NCBI RefSeq assembly: GCF_000968685.2
Contig: NZ_LAKD02000043.1
Location: 62,001-126,000, forward strand
Reading direction: 5' to 3'
DNA length: 64,000 nucleotides
From: Streptomyces antioxidans
Lineage (GTDB): Bacteria > Actinomycetota > Actinomycetes > Streptomycetales > Streptomycetaceae
Shown here: positions 34,345 to 43,296 of the stretch, one piece after another
Position numbering within the stretch: position 1 is the stretch's first letter
Layout of the letters: every line of letters starts with the position of its first letter
Program-made: the position numbers and the translations under genes
The notes under the pieces: model-generated
Seen by the model: only the letters and a program-made list of their open reading frames with translations
Database searches by the model: none
What the model was told of the DNA's origin: nothing

Positions 34345-35598
34345 ATGGAGCGGACCACATGCTGTGTGGTGGGCGGCGGCCCGGCCGGGATGGTCCTCGG
34401 CCTGCTGCTCGCCCGGGCCGGGGTGGAGGTCACCGTGCTGGAGAAGCACGGGGACTTCCTGCGCGACTTCCGCGGCGACACGGTGCACCCCAGTACGCTG
34501 CGGCTCCTGGACGACCTGGGCCTCGCCGACCGGTTCGCCGCCCTGCCGCAGCGGCATGTGCACTCCGTCCAGCTGCCCATAGGACGGGGCGGCGAACTGT
34601 TCACGGTCGGCGAAATCGGCTCACTGCCGGGGAAGTACAACTACGTGGCGATGGTGCCGCAGTGGGACCTGCTCGATCTGCTGGCGGACGAGGCCGGGCG
34701 GGAGCCCACCTTCCAACTGCGGACGAACACCGAGGCCACCTCCTTCCTCATGGAGCGCGGACGGGTCACCGGAGTGCGCTACCGCGACCGTACGACCGGC
34801 GCCACCGGTGAACTGCGCGCCACCCTCACCGTGGCCTGTGACGGCCGGGGATCGCTCGCCCGCGAACTGCCGGAGCTCGGACTGCGGGAGTTCGCCTGCC
34901 CGATGGACGTCTGGTGGTTCCGGCTGCCGCGCGAGGAGAGCGACCCCCAGGGGCTGGTGGGCAACGCCGGTGAGCGCTTCCTCACCGCGATGATCGACCG
35001 TGGTGACTACTGGCAGTGCGCCGCCCTGATCCCCAAGGGGGCCGACGCCGAACGCCGGGCCGAAGGACTCGACCGGTTCCTCGCCTCGTTCACGGAGGCC
35101 ACCCCATGGATGCGGCGGGGCCCGGCCGACCGCGCACCGGGCCCGCGGTCCTGGGACGAGGTGAAGGTGCTGGACGTACGGATGGACCGGCTCCGCCGCT
35201 GGCACCGCCCCGGACTGCTGTGCATCGGGGACGCGGCCCACGCGATGTCGCCCGTGTTCGGGATCGGCATCAACCTCGCCGTCGAGGACGCGGTCGCCGC
35301 CGCCCGCCATCTGGCCGGGCCGCTGCGCGAGGGCACCGTGGGCCTCGCCGACGTACGCGCCGTCCAGCGCCGCCGGTGGCCGACCACCGTCGCGACGCAG
35401 GGGTTGCAGCGGATCGCCCACGCACGGGTCATCGGACCGCTGCTGCAAGGGCGTTCACCGGCCGCCGGAGGGGAGCCGCTGCGGCTGGCCGAGGTGCTCA
35501 CCAAGGCGCCCTGGCTGAAGCGGGCTCCCGCCTACTTCCTCGCCTACGGCGCGGGCCGCGAGCGGCCCCCGGCCGAGTCGCTGCGCCGTTCCGGATGA
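34345..35598 (+). CDS. FAD-dependent oxidoreductase (FAD_binding_3, aromatic hydroxylase-like)
   Basis: This 417-residue flavoprotein has an N-terminal Rossmann motif CVVGGGPAGMVLGLLLARAG (about 7-26), the middle DG motif LTVACDGRGSLAREL, and the C-terminal FAD motif LLCIGDAAHAMSPVFGIGIN. This is the p-hydroxybenzoate hydroxylase-like group A architecture, used for NAD(P)H-dependent hydroxylation or epoxidation. The substrate is not predictable. The ATG has AAGGGAG 8 nt upstream. It is monocistronic, with a hairpin just after the stop. Confidence 0.88.
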   Translation: MERTTCCVVGGGPAGMVLGLLLARAGVEVTVLEKHGDFLRDFRGDTVHPSTLRLLDDLGLADRFAALPQRHVHSVQLPIGRGGELFTVGEIGSLPGKYNYVAMVPQWDLLDLLADEAGREPTFQLRTNTEATSFLMERGRVTGVRYRDRTTGATGELRATLTVACDGRGSLARELPELGLREFACPMDVWWFRLPREESDPQGLVGNAGERFLTAMIDRGDYWQCAALIPKGADAERRAEGLDRFLASFTEATPWMRRGPADRAPGPRSWDEVKVLDVRMDRLRRWHRPGLLCIGDAAHAMSPVFGIGINLAVEDAVAAARHLAGPLREGTVGLADVRAVQRRRWPTTVATQGLQRIAHARVIGPLLQGRSPAAGGEPLRLAEVLTKAPWLKRAPAYFLAYGAGRERPPAESLRRSG

Positions 35599-35604
35599 GC
35601 CGAC

Positions 35605-35640
35605 GAAGCCGGGTGCGGAAAACCCTCCGCACCCGGCTTC
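35605..35640. terminator. Bidirectional hairpin terminator
   Basis: Arms GAAGCCGGGTGCGGA (35605-35619) and its exact complement (35626-35640) flank a 6-nt loop, between the convergent FAD oxidoreductase and permease genes. Confidence 0.88.
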
Positions 35641-35678
35641 ACACAGACGCAGAACCTCGTCACGCACACGAGGAACCG

Positions 35679-37199
35679 TCAGACGATGCCCTCGGCGATC
35701 TCCGCCTGCTCACGCGCCGTGCCGTACGCGGACGGCGTGTTGTACGAGCGGCGGGCCACGAACCACCAGATCGTGGCCAGCAGCAGCACCACGATCAGCG
35801 CCACCGAGGCGTAGTTCATCGAGTTCACCGTCACCGGGCTGGACTGCGGCAGACAGAACAGCACCGTCACCACCGCCACCCACACGACCGCGATCCAGCC
35901 CACCGGCTTGCTCCAGCGGCCCAGGTTCCACGGACCGGGCTGGAAGCGGTCCCCGGCGCGCAGCCGCAGGAAGACGGGGATGGCGTAGGCGGGGGTGATC
36001 CCGATGACATTGATGGCGGTCACCGCGCCGTAGGCCGTCTCGGAGTACAGGGACGGCACCGCCAGCAGACACGCGACCACCACCGACAGCCAGACCGCGA
36101 GCACCGGCGTCTGGGTACGGGAGCTGACCCGCTGCCACAGCCGTGAGCCCGGCAGCGCGCCGTCCCGGCTGAAGGCGAACACCATCCGGCTGGCCGCCGC
36201 CACCTCGGCGTTCCCGCAGAACAGCTGCGCCACGATGACGATGAGCAGCATCGCGGTGGCGCCGCCCGTGCCCAGGGCGTCGATCAGGATCTGCGCCGGG
36301 GGCACTCCGGTGGCGCTGCCCTGGGTGCCGGTGTAGTCCTGGATGGCGAAGGTGAGCCCGGCCAGCAGCACGAACCCGGCCACCCAGGAGACCCAGATGG
36401 CGCGGACGATTCCGCGGGCGGCGTAGACGGAGGCGTTGGAGGTCTCCTCGGACAGATGCGCGGAGGCGTCATAGCCGGAGAAGGTGTACTGGGCGAGCAG
36501 CAGTCCGATCGCGGTCACATACAGCGGATTCGACCAGCCGGTGTCGTTGACGAATTCGGTGAAGACGAATTCGGGCGACTGGTGGTGGGAGGGCACGATC
36601 GCCAGCGCGCCGACGATGATGGCGACACCCGCCAAATGCCACCACACACTAACCGAGTTGAGGACGCTCACCAGCCGCACCCCGAACAGATTCAGCGCCG
36701 CGTGCAGCAGCAGAATGCAGACGAAGATGAGCATGGTCGATTCCGGTGTGGGATCGAATCCCCACTGGAGGTTGAAGAACGCGCCGGTGAACAGGGCGGC
36801 GCCGTAGTCGATTCCGGCGATGGCCCCGAGCAGCCCCAGCAGATTGAGCCAGCCGGTGTACCAGCCCCAGGTCCGTCCGCCCAGCCGGTCGGCCATGTAG
36901 TACAGCGCTCCCGAGGTGGGGTAGGCGCTGGTCACCTCCGCCAGCGCGAGCCCCACGCACAGCACGAAGAGCCCCACTCCGGCCCAGCCCCACATCATGA
37001 CCGCGGGGCCTCCGGTACCCAGCCCGAAGCCGTAGAGCGTCATGCATCCGGAGAGAATGGAGATGACCGAGAAACTGATGGCGAAATTGCCGAAGCCGCC
37101 CATGCGGCGGGCCAGTACGGGTTGATAGCCGAGCTCACGCAGCCGCTGTTCATCGTCCCGGTGGGGGGCGGGACTTGAACTCGACCATGCCGTGGACAT
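35679..37199 (-). CDS. APC family amino acid permease (GABA/choline-permease-like)
   Basis: This 506-residue protein has about 12 membrane segments of the APC superfamily. The N-terminal cytoplasmic motif RLRELGYQPVLARRMGGFGN leads into the first helix, and YTFSGYDASAHLSEET is typical of the GABA/choline-type (UGA4/HNM1-like) branch. It probably imports GABA or a related amine. gabT-gabD are about 5 kb away, though in separate units, which fits. Start ATG follows CGGAGGT. A conserved hypothetical gene lies 90 bp upstream in the same direction, so the two may be co-transcribed. Confidence 0.88.
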   Translation of the reverse strand: MSTAWSSSSPAPHRDDEQRLRELGYQPVLARRMGGFGNFAISFSVISILSGCMTLYGFGLGTGGPAVMMWGWAGVGLFVLCVGLALAEVTSAYPTSGALYYMADRLGGRTWGWYTGWLNLLGLLGAIAGIDYGAALFTGAFFNLQWGFDPTPESTMLIFVCILLLHAALNLFGVRLVSVLNSVSVWWHLAGVAIIVGALAIVPSHHQSPEFVFTEFVNDTGWSNPLYVTAIGLLLAQYTFSGYDASAHLSEETSNASVYAARGIVRAIWVSWVAGFVLLAGLTFAIQDYTGTQGSATGVPPAQILIDALGTGGATAMLLIVIVAQLFCGNAEVAAASRMVFAFSRDGALPGSRLWQRVSSRTQTPVLAVWLSVVVACLLAVPSLYSETAYGAVTAINVIGITPAYAIPVFLRLRAGDRFQPGPWNLGRWSKPVGWIAVVWVAVVTVLFCLPQSSPVTVNSMNYASVALIVVLLLATIWWFVARRSYNTPSAYGTAREQAEIAEGIV

Positions 37200-37289
37200 G
37201 AGGGTACCTCCGGAATCCTGGGACGGGCGATGGTGGTACGGGCGGGGGGAAATTCGGGGACGTCGGCGGGATGACGGGGGAAAGTCGGC

Positions 37290-38297
37290 TCAGCCGTTGA
37301 GCCCGGGTCTTTGTTCGCGGGCGCCGACCAGCGAGCGGACCCGGGCGCGGAGGAACATCTCCTCGGCCAGCGAGCGGTCGGTGGCGTCACGGGTGCGGTA
37401 GGCCCAGGGGAGCGGGGTGAAGTACGGCCCCAGCGTCTCGAAGACGCGGGCCGCGTCGGAGAACAGCAGCGCGCCCCACAGGGCGTGGGCCAGATGGTTG
37501 AGATCGAGCGGGGAACTCGTCGTGACGTCCGCGTGGTCGAACCAGCCGTGCAGCGCCTTCCTCGCGTCCCGGATGGCGTCCTCGGTGGCCCAGTGCAGAT
37601 CGAGGGCCTTCTCGTAGCCCCGCTCCTCGCGGTACCGCTCGACATGGACGTACAGCGGCAGCACCTGCAGTGCGGACCCCTCGGGCGCGCCCGAGACCAC
37701 CCACTGCACGAAGTTGACCGCCTCGGCCAGCGAACCCCCGGCCCGCCGGGCGTACACGAACTGCAACATCCGGTGGTACGCCTCGCGGTTGTACGGATCG
37801 CGCCGGTCGGCCTCGGCCAGCAGCCCCCAGGGGCCGTGGAACAGCAGCGGACCGGGCGGGGACACCCGGTGTTCCTCCTGCCGCTGCTTCTTGTCCAGCT
37901 GGGCCAGGGCCAGCAGACAGACCCAGGGCACCGGATCCGCCGGGGAGTGGTGCGCGGCCAACTGGCAGGACTGCCACGCCTCCCGCCACAACTCCCGGGT
38001 GCGGGGGTGCCCCTCGCGGTGTGCGCGCACCGCGCGTTCCACCCCGACCCGGGTGTGCATCACCAGCGCCGCCACGCTCTTCGGCTCCTCGGCCCGCCAC
38101 GCGTCCACCACGGTGGAGCCGGCGGCGGCCGTGGCCAGCACCTGGGTGCGCTGGGTCCACAGCGACCAGGTGGGAGTCTCCGCGAGCAGATCGCGCATCG
38201 ATATCCAGCGTCCGGTGCGCAGGTCCTGCAGCGCGACGCGCAGTCCGCCGTCATAGCCCGCGGGGTGGTACACGGGGCGGAACTCTTCCTCGGGCAT
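37290..38297 (-). CDS. Conserved hypothetical helical protein upstream of the permease
   Basis: This 335-residue soluble protein is mostly alpha-helical. It opens with RPVYHPAGYDGGLRVALQDL and has Trp-rich helix pairs such as LWREAWQSCQLAAH and PWVCLLALAQL that look like degenerate TPR repeats. No catalytic motif is visible. The ATG at 38297 is chosen by where conserved-looking sequence begins; an ATG at 38387 would add 30 residues. It precedes the permease gene in the same direction and is divergent from the glycerol unit. I do not recognise a function. Confidence 0.7.
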   Translation of the reverse strand: MPEEEFRPVYHPAGYDGGLRVALQDLRTGRWISMRDLLAETPTWSLWTQRTQVLATAAAGSTVVDAWRAEEPKSVAALVMHTRVGVERAVRAHREGHPRTRELWREAWQSCQLAAHHSPADPVPWVCLLALAQLDKKQRQEEHRVSPPGPLLFHGPWGLLAEADRRDPYNREAYHRMLQFVYARRAGGSLAEAVNFVQWVVSGAPEGSALQVLPLYVHVERYREERGYEKALDLHWATEDAIRDARKALHGWFDHADVTTSSPLDLNHLAHALWGALLFSDAARVFETLGPYFTPLPWAYRTRDATDRSLAEEMFLRARVRSLVGAREQRPGLNG

Positions 38298-38576
38298 CGG
38301 ATGACTTTCGTACGGAGCTGACGTACCGGACGCGGGAAAACGAGGGACCTGGGGGATGATTGCAGGGATCCTATAGTCCCGGTGCAACGATCCGGGAACG
38401 GGGGACTCCGGTCAGTGCCCGAACGGGCCGTCTTGACGCCCGCCCCGCGCCTGCACCAGGCTTTCGGGCAAGATCCGCGCCCGTCCCCCGAGCGCGCCGC
38501 CCCGCGAGCGCGCCATCCCCGAGCCCGTACCTCCAGAGCCCGAAGCGATCCGCCCGTCCCGAGCGAAGAACCGGAC

Positions 38577-40073
38577 ATGCTGCCTGCAGAGCGTCGCCAC
38601 CGCCCCCCGGCCGACCCCGCGACCGGCCCGGTCCTCGCCATCGACCAGGGCACGTCGGGCACCAAGGCGCTGGTGCTCTGCCCGGAGCGCGGGGTGCTCG
38701 GCTCCGCCGAAGTGCCCGTACGGCCCCGCCATCTGCCCGGCGGACTGGTCGAGGTCGATCCGGCCGCGCTGCTCACCTCGGTCATCGAGGCCGGACGCCG
38801 GGCTCTCACGGCCGCGGGGGAGCCGGTGGTGGCGGTCGGGCTGGCCAACCAGGGCGAGACCGTACTGGCCTGGGACCCCGTCACCGGAGAGCCGCTGACG
38901 GACGCGCTGGTCTGGCAGGACCGGCGGGCCCACACGGTGTGCGAACAGCTCGCGCCGCACGCCGAGACGCTGCGCGAACTCACCGGCCTGCCCCTCGACC
39001 CGTACTTCGCGGCGCCCAAGATGGCGTGGATCCGGCGCCAGTTGACCGGCGAGGGCGTGGTCACCACCAGCGATGTCTGGCTCGTCCACCGGCTCACCGG
39101 AGCGTTCGTCACCGACGCCGCCACCGCCGGGCGCACCGGGCTGCTCGACCTCGACCGGGTCGCCTGGTCCCCGAAGGCGCTGGACCTCTACGGGCTGACC
39201 GTCGAACGGCTGCCCCGTGTCGTCGACGCCGCCGGGCCGGTCGGCACCACCACGGCCTTCGGCGGCGAGGTCCCGCTCACCGGACTCCTCGTCGACCAGC
39301 AGGCCGCCCTGCTGGCGCAGCGGGTGACCGAGCCGGGCACCGCCAAGTGCACCTACGGCACCGGCGCCTTCCTCCTCGCCCAGACCGGCGACCGGCCCCT
39401 GCGCGGTCCCCACGGCCTGGTCTCCTGTGTGGCCTGGCGGTTCGGCGGGCGCACCAGCTACTGCCTGGACGGGCAGGTGTACACCGCCGCCTCCGCGGTG
39501 CGCTGGCTCGGCGACCTGGGGGTGATCCAAGGACCCCAGGACCTCGACCCGGTCGGGGGGACCGTGCCGGACGCCGGGGGCGTCACGTTCGTACCGGCGC
39601 TCGCCGGACTCGCCGCGCCGTGGTGGCGCGGCGACCTCAAGGGTTCGCTGACCGGACTCGGCCTCGACACCACCGCCGGACACCTGGTGCGCGCCCTGTG
39701 CGAGGGCATCGCGGCCCAGGTCGTGGAGATCGCCGAGGCGGCCGCGTCCGACCTGGGCGCGCCGCTGACCGTCCTGCGCGTCGACGGGGGACTGACCCGC
39801 TCGGCGCTGCTGATGCAGACCCAGGCCGATCTGCTGCAGCGGCCCGTGGAGGTGTCGGCGCTGCCGGACGTCACGGCGCTGGGCGTGGGCGCCGCCGCGC
39901 GGATGGGCCTCGACCCGGGCCTGACGGTCGAGCAGGCGGTCCCCGCGTGGGAGCCCGCCGCCGTCTACGAGCCGCGGATCGGCGCGGACCGGGCCGCCGA
40001 GCGGCTGGCCGCCTTCCGCTCGGCCGTGGCCGCGCTGCTTGACCAGGCGCCGACGGCCGCCGCCCACGACTGA
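38577..40073 (+). CDS. FGGY carbohydrate kinase, glycerol kinase-like
   Basis: This 498-residue FGGY kinase has the first phosphate motif AIDQGTSGTKALVL (about 23-36), a second TYGTGAFLLAQTGD, and the adenosine motif RVDGGLTRSALLMQTQADLL. The text LVSCVAWRFGG and the LLMQTQADLL helix are closest to glycerol kinases. The next gene is a GlpA-like glycerol-3-phosphate dehydrogenase, so glycerol or a similar polyol is the likely substrate. The ATG at 38577 is chosen; a 65-residue Arg/Pro-rich extension upstream looks non-coding. It is the first gene of a three-gene unit, with 53 bp before the next start. Confidence 0.85.
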   Translation: MLPAERRHRPPADPATGPVLAIDQGTSGTKALVLCPERGVLGSAEVPVRPRHLPGGLVEVDPAALLTSVIEAGRRALTAAGEPVVAVGLANQGETVLAWDPVTGEPLTDALVWQDRRAHTVCEQLAPHAETLRELTGLPLDPYFAAPKMAWIRRQLTGEGVVTTSDVWLVHRLTGAFVTDAATAGRTGLLDLDRVAWSPKALDLYGLTVERLPRVVDAAGPVGTTTAFGGEVPLTGLLVDQQAALLAQRVTEPGTAKCTYGTGAFLLAQTGDRPLRGPHGLVSCVAWRFGGRTSYCLDGQVYTAASAVRWLGDLGVIQGPQDLDPVGGTVPDAGGVTFVPALAGLAAPWWRGDLKGSLTGLGLDTTAGHLVRALCEGIAAQVVEIAEAAASDLGAPLTVLRVDGGLTRSALLMQTQADLLQRPVEVSALPDVTALGVGAAARMGLDPGLTVEQAVPAWEPAAVYEPRIGADRAAERLAAFRSAVAALLDQAPTAAAHD

Positions 40074-40126
40074 GGACCACCCGGGTACCACGAGCCGTGT
40101 CCGCCACCGCCGAGCGAGGGACCAGC

Positions 40127-41599
40127 ATGACCGTCACGACAGCGGGTGACCTCCCCGACGAGGTCTACGACGTGGCCATCATCGGCGCCGGGGTGGTCGG
40201 TGCCGCCATCGCCCGCGAACTCGCCCGCTACTCCCTGCGGATCGCCCTGGTCGAGGCGTCGAACGACGTCGGCAACGGCACCTCCAAGGCCAACACCGCG
40301 ATCCTGCACACCGGTTTCGACGCCACCCCGGGCACCCTGGAGGCCCGCCTGGTGCGCGAGGGCTACCGGCGGCTGACCGCCTACGCCGCCGAGACCGGCA
40401 TCCCGCTCGAACCGCTCGGCGCGCTGCTCGTCGCCTGGGACGCGGAGCAGCTGGCCGCGCTGCCGTCGCTCGCCGAGAAGGCCGCCCGCAACGGCTACGA
40501 CGAGACGGCGATCCTCGGCGCGGACGCCGTCTACGCCCGCGAACCCCGCCTGGGGCCGGGAGCCCTCGGCGCGCTCGAAGTCCCCGGCGAGAGCGTCATC
40601 TGTCCCTGGACCGCCACCCTCGCCTACGCCACCCAGGCGGTCCGCGCGGGCGTCGCCCTGCATCTGAACTGCCCGGCCGGGGCCATCACCACCGGCGGGG
40701 ACCACCACGAGATCGCCACCCCGCGCGGGGTGCTGCGCACCCGTCACCTGGTCAACGCCGCGGGGCTCTACTCGGACGAGATCAACCGGCGGCTGGGCCA
40801 CGAGGAGTTCACCGTGACCCCGCGCCGCGGCCAGCTCATCGTCTTCGACAAGTTCGCCCGCGGCCTGGTCGACCACATCCTGCTGCCGGTGCCCACCGCG
40901 CTCGGCAAGGGCGTGCTGGTGTCGCCGACGGTGTACGGCAATGTGCTGCTCGGCCCGACCGCCGAGGACCTGGACGACAAGACCGCCACCGGATCGTCGG
41001 CCGACGGACTGGACGCGCTCCGCGAGAAGGGCGCGCGGATCCTGCCGGAGCTGCTGGAGGAGGAGGTCACCGCCGTCTACGCCGGACTGCGCGCCGCCAC
41101 CGAGCACGGCGACTACCAGATCCACACCGATCCCGGGCGGCGGTATGTCGCCGTGGGCGGCATCCGCTCCACCGGACTCACCGCGTCCATGGCGATCGCC
41201 GCGCATGTGGCGGAACTCCTCGTCGGCTGCGGTCTTGACCCCGGGCCCGAGCGGGAGATCGAGCCCGTGCGGATGCCCACCATCGGCGAGGCGTTTCCGC
41301 GCCCCTACCAGCGCGCCGAGCTCATCGCCGCCGACCCCGCGTACGGCACCGTGGTCTGCCACTGCGAGCGCGTCACCCGGGGCGAGATCCGCGACGCGCT
41401 GACCGCCACCGTGCCACCGGTCTCGCTCGACGGCCTGCGGCGCCGCACCCGGGCCCTGGCCGGGCGCTGCCAGGGATTCTTCTGTGGCGCCGCGGTGCGC
41501 GCCCAGTTCGAGGCGGCCACCGCGGACCGAACCACCACGGCCGGAGCCACCGCGGACCGGGCCACCGCCGCCCAGGACCGTACGGGGGCCCGGCGATGA
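40127..41599 (+). CDS. GlpA-like FAD glycerol-3-phosphate dehydrogenase with BFD-like [2Fe-2S] domain
   Basis: This 490-residue flavoprotein has an N-terminal DAO domain: FAD motif DVAIIGAGVVGAAIARELAR, then NDVGNGTSKANTAILHTGF, and late YVAVGGIRSTGLTAS. The C-terminal domain carries VCHCERVTRGEI and RCQGFFCG, the four-Cys set of a BFD/GlpA-type [2Fe-2S] domain. This matches anaerobic-type glycerol-3-phosphate dehydrogenase, making dihydroxyacetone phosphate. The C-terminal about 20 residues (TADRTTTAGATADRATA) are a low-complexity tail. The ATG at 40127 follows GAGGGA. It overlaps the next gene as ATGA. Confidence 0.85.
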   Translation: MTVTTAGDLPDEVYDVAIIGAGVVGAAIARELARYSLRIALVEASNDVGNGTSKANTAILHTGFDATPGTLEARLVREGYRRLTAYAAETGIPLEPLGALLVAWDAEQLAALPSLAEKAARNGYDETAILGADAVYAREPRLGPGALGALEVPGESVICPWTATLAYATQAVRAGVALHLNCPAGAITTGGDHHEIATPRGVLRTRHLVNAAGLYSDEINRRLGHEEFTVTPRRGQLIVFDKFARGLVDHILLPVPTALGKGVLVSPTVYGNVLLGPTAEDLDDKTATGSSADGLDALREKGARILPELLEEEVTAVYAGLRAATEHGDYQIHTDPGRRYVAVGGIRSTGLTASMAIAAHVAELLVGCGLDPGPEREIEPVRMPTIGEAFPRPYQRAELIAADPAYGTVVCHCERVTRGEIRDALTATVPPVSLDGLRRRTRALAGRCQGFFCGAAVRAQFEAATADRTTTAGATADRATAAQDRTGARR

Positions 41600-42849
41600 C
41601 CCCCACCGACCGTGTCCACCGCACCGTGGACGTCCTGGTGATCGGGGCCGGACCGGCCGGACTCGCCGTCGCCGCCCGGCTGGCCGCCGCCGGGGTGGGC
41701 CGGATCGAGGTCCTTGACCGCGAGCAGCGCGCGGGCGGCATCCCCCGCCACTGCGACCACACCGGATTCGGACTGCGCGATCTGCGCCGGGTGATGACCG
41801 GACCGGACTACGCCCGCCACCACATCGCCGCCGCCATCCGCGCCGGGGCCGTGCTGCGCACGGGCGTCACGGCCACCGGCTGGGCGGCGCCGCGGACCGT
41901 GGACACCACAGGGCCGACCGGCCTGGAGCGGATCACCGCGGCGGCCGTCGTCCTGGCCACCGGCGCCCGGGAACGCCCGCGCAGCGCCCGGCTGGTGCCC
42001 GGCACCCGGCCGGACGGAGTCTTCACCACCGGGCAGTTGCAGCAGGCCGTCCATGTGCACCACCAGAGCGTCGGCCGCCGCGCCGTCATCGTCGGCGCGG
42101 AACGGGTCAGCTACTCCGCGGTGGCCACCCTGCGACGGGCCGGGGCCGAGACCGTCGCCATGGTCACCGACCAGCCCCGCCACCAGACCCACCCGGCGCG
42201 CCACCTCGGCACCCGGCTGCGCCATGGCGTTCCGCTGGTCACCGACGCCACCGTGGCCGAACTGACCGGCCGGGCGCGGCTGGAGGGCGTACGGCTGCGC
42301 CACCGGGACGGCAGGACCGCCGCCATCGGCTGCGACACCGTGGTGTTCACCGGCGACTGGATCCCCGACCACGAACTGGCCAGGAGCGCGGGGATCACCC
42401 TCGACCCCGGCACCCGGGGACCGGCCACCGACGCCGCGTTCCGCACCGCCGAGCCCGGGGTCTTCGCCGTGGGCAATCTGCTGCACCCGGTCGAGACCGC
42501 CGATGTCGCCGCCCTCGACGGCCGGTTCGCCGCCGGACCCGTACTGCGCCATCTCGCGGGCGTGCCATGGGCTCCGGGGCCACTGCCGGTGCGGGTCGAG
42601 GCACCGCTGCTGTGGATCTCACCCAACCGGCTCACCCCGGCCGGACCCCGTCCGCCGCGCGGCCGGTTCACCCTCCGCACCACGCGGTTCCTGACCCGGC
42701 CGGTGCTCACCGTCAGCCAGGACGGCCGGACGCTGCACCGCGGGCGCCTTTCGTCCACGGCGGTGCCCAACCGGCCGTTCCACCTGCCCGCGGGCTGGAT
42801 CGCCGGGGCCGACGCACACGGCGGCCCCGTGCGCATCACCGCGGACTGA
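41596..42849 (+). CDS. FAD/NAD(P)-dependent oxidoreductase, partner of the GlpA-like enzyme
   Basis: This 417-residue pyridine nucleotide-disulfide-like flavoprotein has FAD motif DVLVIGAGPAGLAVAARLAA (about 12-31), GGIPRHCDHTGFGLRDL, the central VVLATGAREPRS-type strand, a second Rossmann motif VIVGAERVSYSAV (GxGxxG worn to GAERVS), and the late FAVGNLLHPVETAD. Such proteins accompany GlpA-like dehydrogenases in clostridia and Thermotoga and pass electrons to NAD(P) or a thiol protein. It overlaps the preceding gene by 4 nt. The third usual partner, a DUF1667 protein, is absent. The worn second motif makes the NAD(P) site uncertain. Confidence 0.8.
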   Translation: MTPTDRVHRTVDVLVIGAGPAGLAVAARLAAAGVGRIEVLDREQRAGGIPRHCDHTGFGLRDLRRVMTGPDYARHHIAAAIRAGAVLRTGVTATGWAAPRTVDTTGPTGLERITAAAVVLATGARERPRSARLVPGTRPDGVFTTGQLQQAVHVHHQSVGRRAVIVGAERVSYSAVATLRRAGAETVAMVTDQPRHQTHPARHLGTRLRHGVPLVTDATVAELTGRARLEGVRLRHRDGRTAAIGCDTVVFTGDWIPDHELARSAGITLDPGTRGPATDAAFRTAEPGVFAVGNLLHPVETADVAALDGRFAAGPVLRHLAGVPWAPGPLPVRVEAPLLWISPNRLTPAGPRPPRGRFTLRTTRFLTRPVLTVSQDGRTLHRGRLSSTAVPNRPFHLPAGWIAGADAHGGPVRITAD

Positions 42850-42876
42850 CCGGGCTCGCCGCGGACTGACCTGGCC

Positions 42877-43266
42877 TCAGCCGAGACCCCCGGGCGTACC
42901 GCGCAGCCGCTCCATCTCGCGCCGGTCGCGCTTGGTGGGGCGGCCCGTGCCGCGGTCCCGCAGCCCGATCGGCACGGTGTGCTCGCGCGGCGGTGGAGGC
43001 GGGCTGTTGTCGACGTAGCACTCGACGGCCACCGGCGCCCCGACCCGCTTGCGCACGATGCGCGAGACGACCACGATCCGGTCGCGCCCCGCGTGGCGCA
43101 GCCGCACCTCGTCCCCGGGCCGCACCGTGTGTGCGGGCTTGACGCGCTCCCCGTTGACCCGGACGTGCCCCGCGCGGCAGGCCGAGGACGCCATGGAGCG
43201 CGTCTTGGTCAGCCGCACGGACCAGATCCAGCTGTCCACCCGTACGGACCCCTCGTCTGAAGCCAT
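42877..43266 (-). CDS. S4-domain RNA-binding protein (HslR/Hsp15-like)
   Basis: This 129-residue protein has an S4 domain at residues about 8-70 (RVDSWIWSVRLTKTRSMASS, AGHVRVNGERVKPAHTVRPG) and a basic tail GRPTKRDRREMERLRG. The HslR/Hsp15 group binds 50S subunits with stalled nascent chains in E. coli. It is divergent from lpdA with only 30 bp between start codons. A TAGAGT box 6 nt before the ATG suggests a leaderless message. No ribosome site is seen. Confidence 0.9.
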   Translation of the reverse strand: MASDEGSVRVDSWIWSVRLTKTRSMASSACRAGHVRVNGERVKPAHTVRPGDEVRLRHAGRDRIVVVSRIVRKRVGAPVAVECYVDNSPPPPPREHTVPIGLRDRGTGRPTKRDRREMERLRGTPGGLG

Positions 43267-43272
43267 ACCCCG

Positions 43273-43289
43273 ACTCTAATGTCTAAGGT
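43273..43289. promoter_or_regulatory. Paired -10 boxes of a bidirectional leaderless promoter
   Basis: On minus, TAGAGT (43273-43278) is 6 nt before the S4 gene ATG. On plus, TAAGGT (43284-43289) is 7 nt before the lpdA ATG at 43297. The two boxes are 5 bp apart, so the -35 regions would lie within the opposite gene's start. Confidence 0.5.
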
Positions 43290-43296
43290 GCGACGC

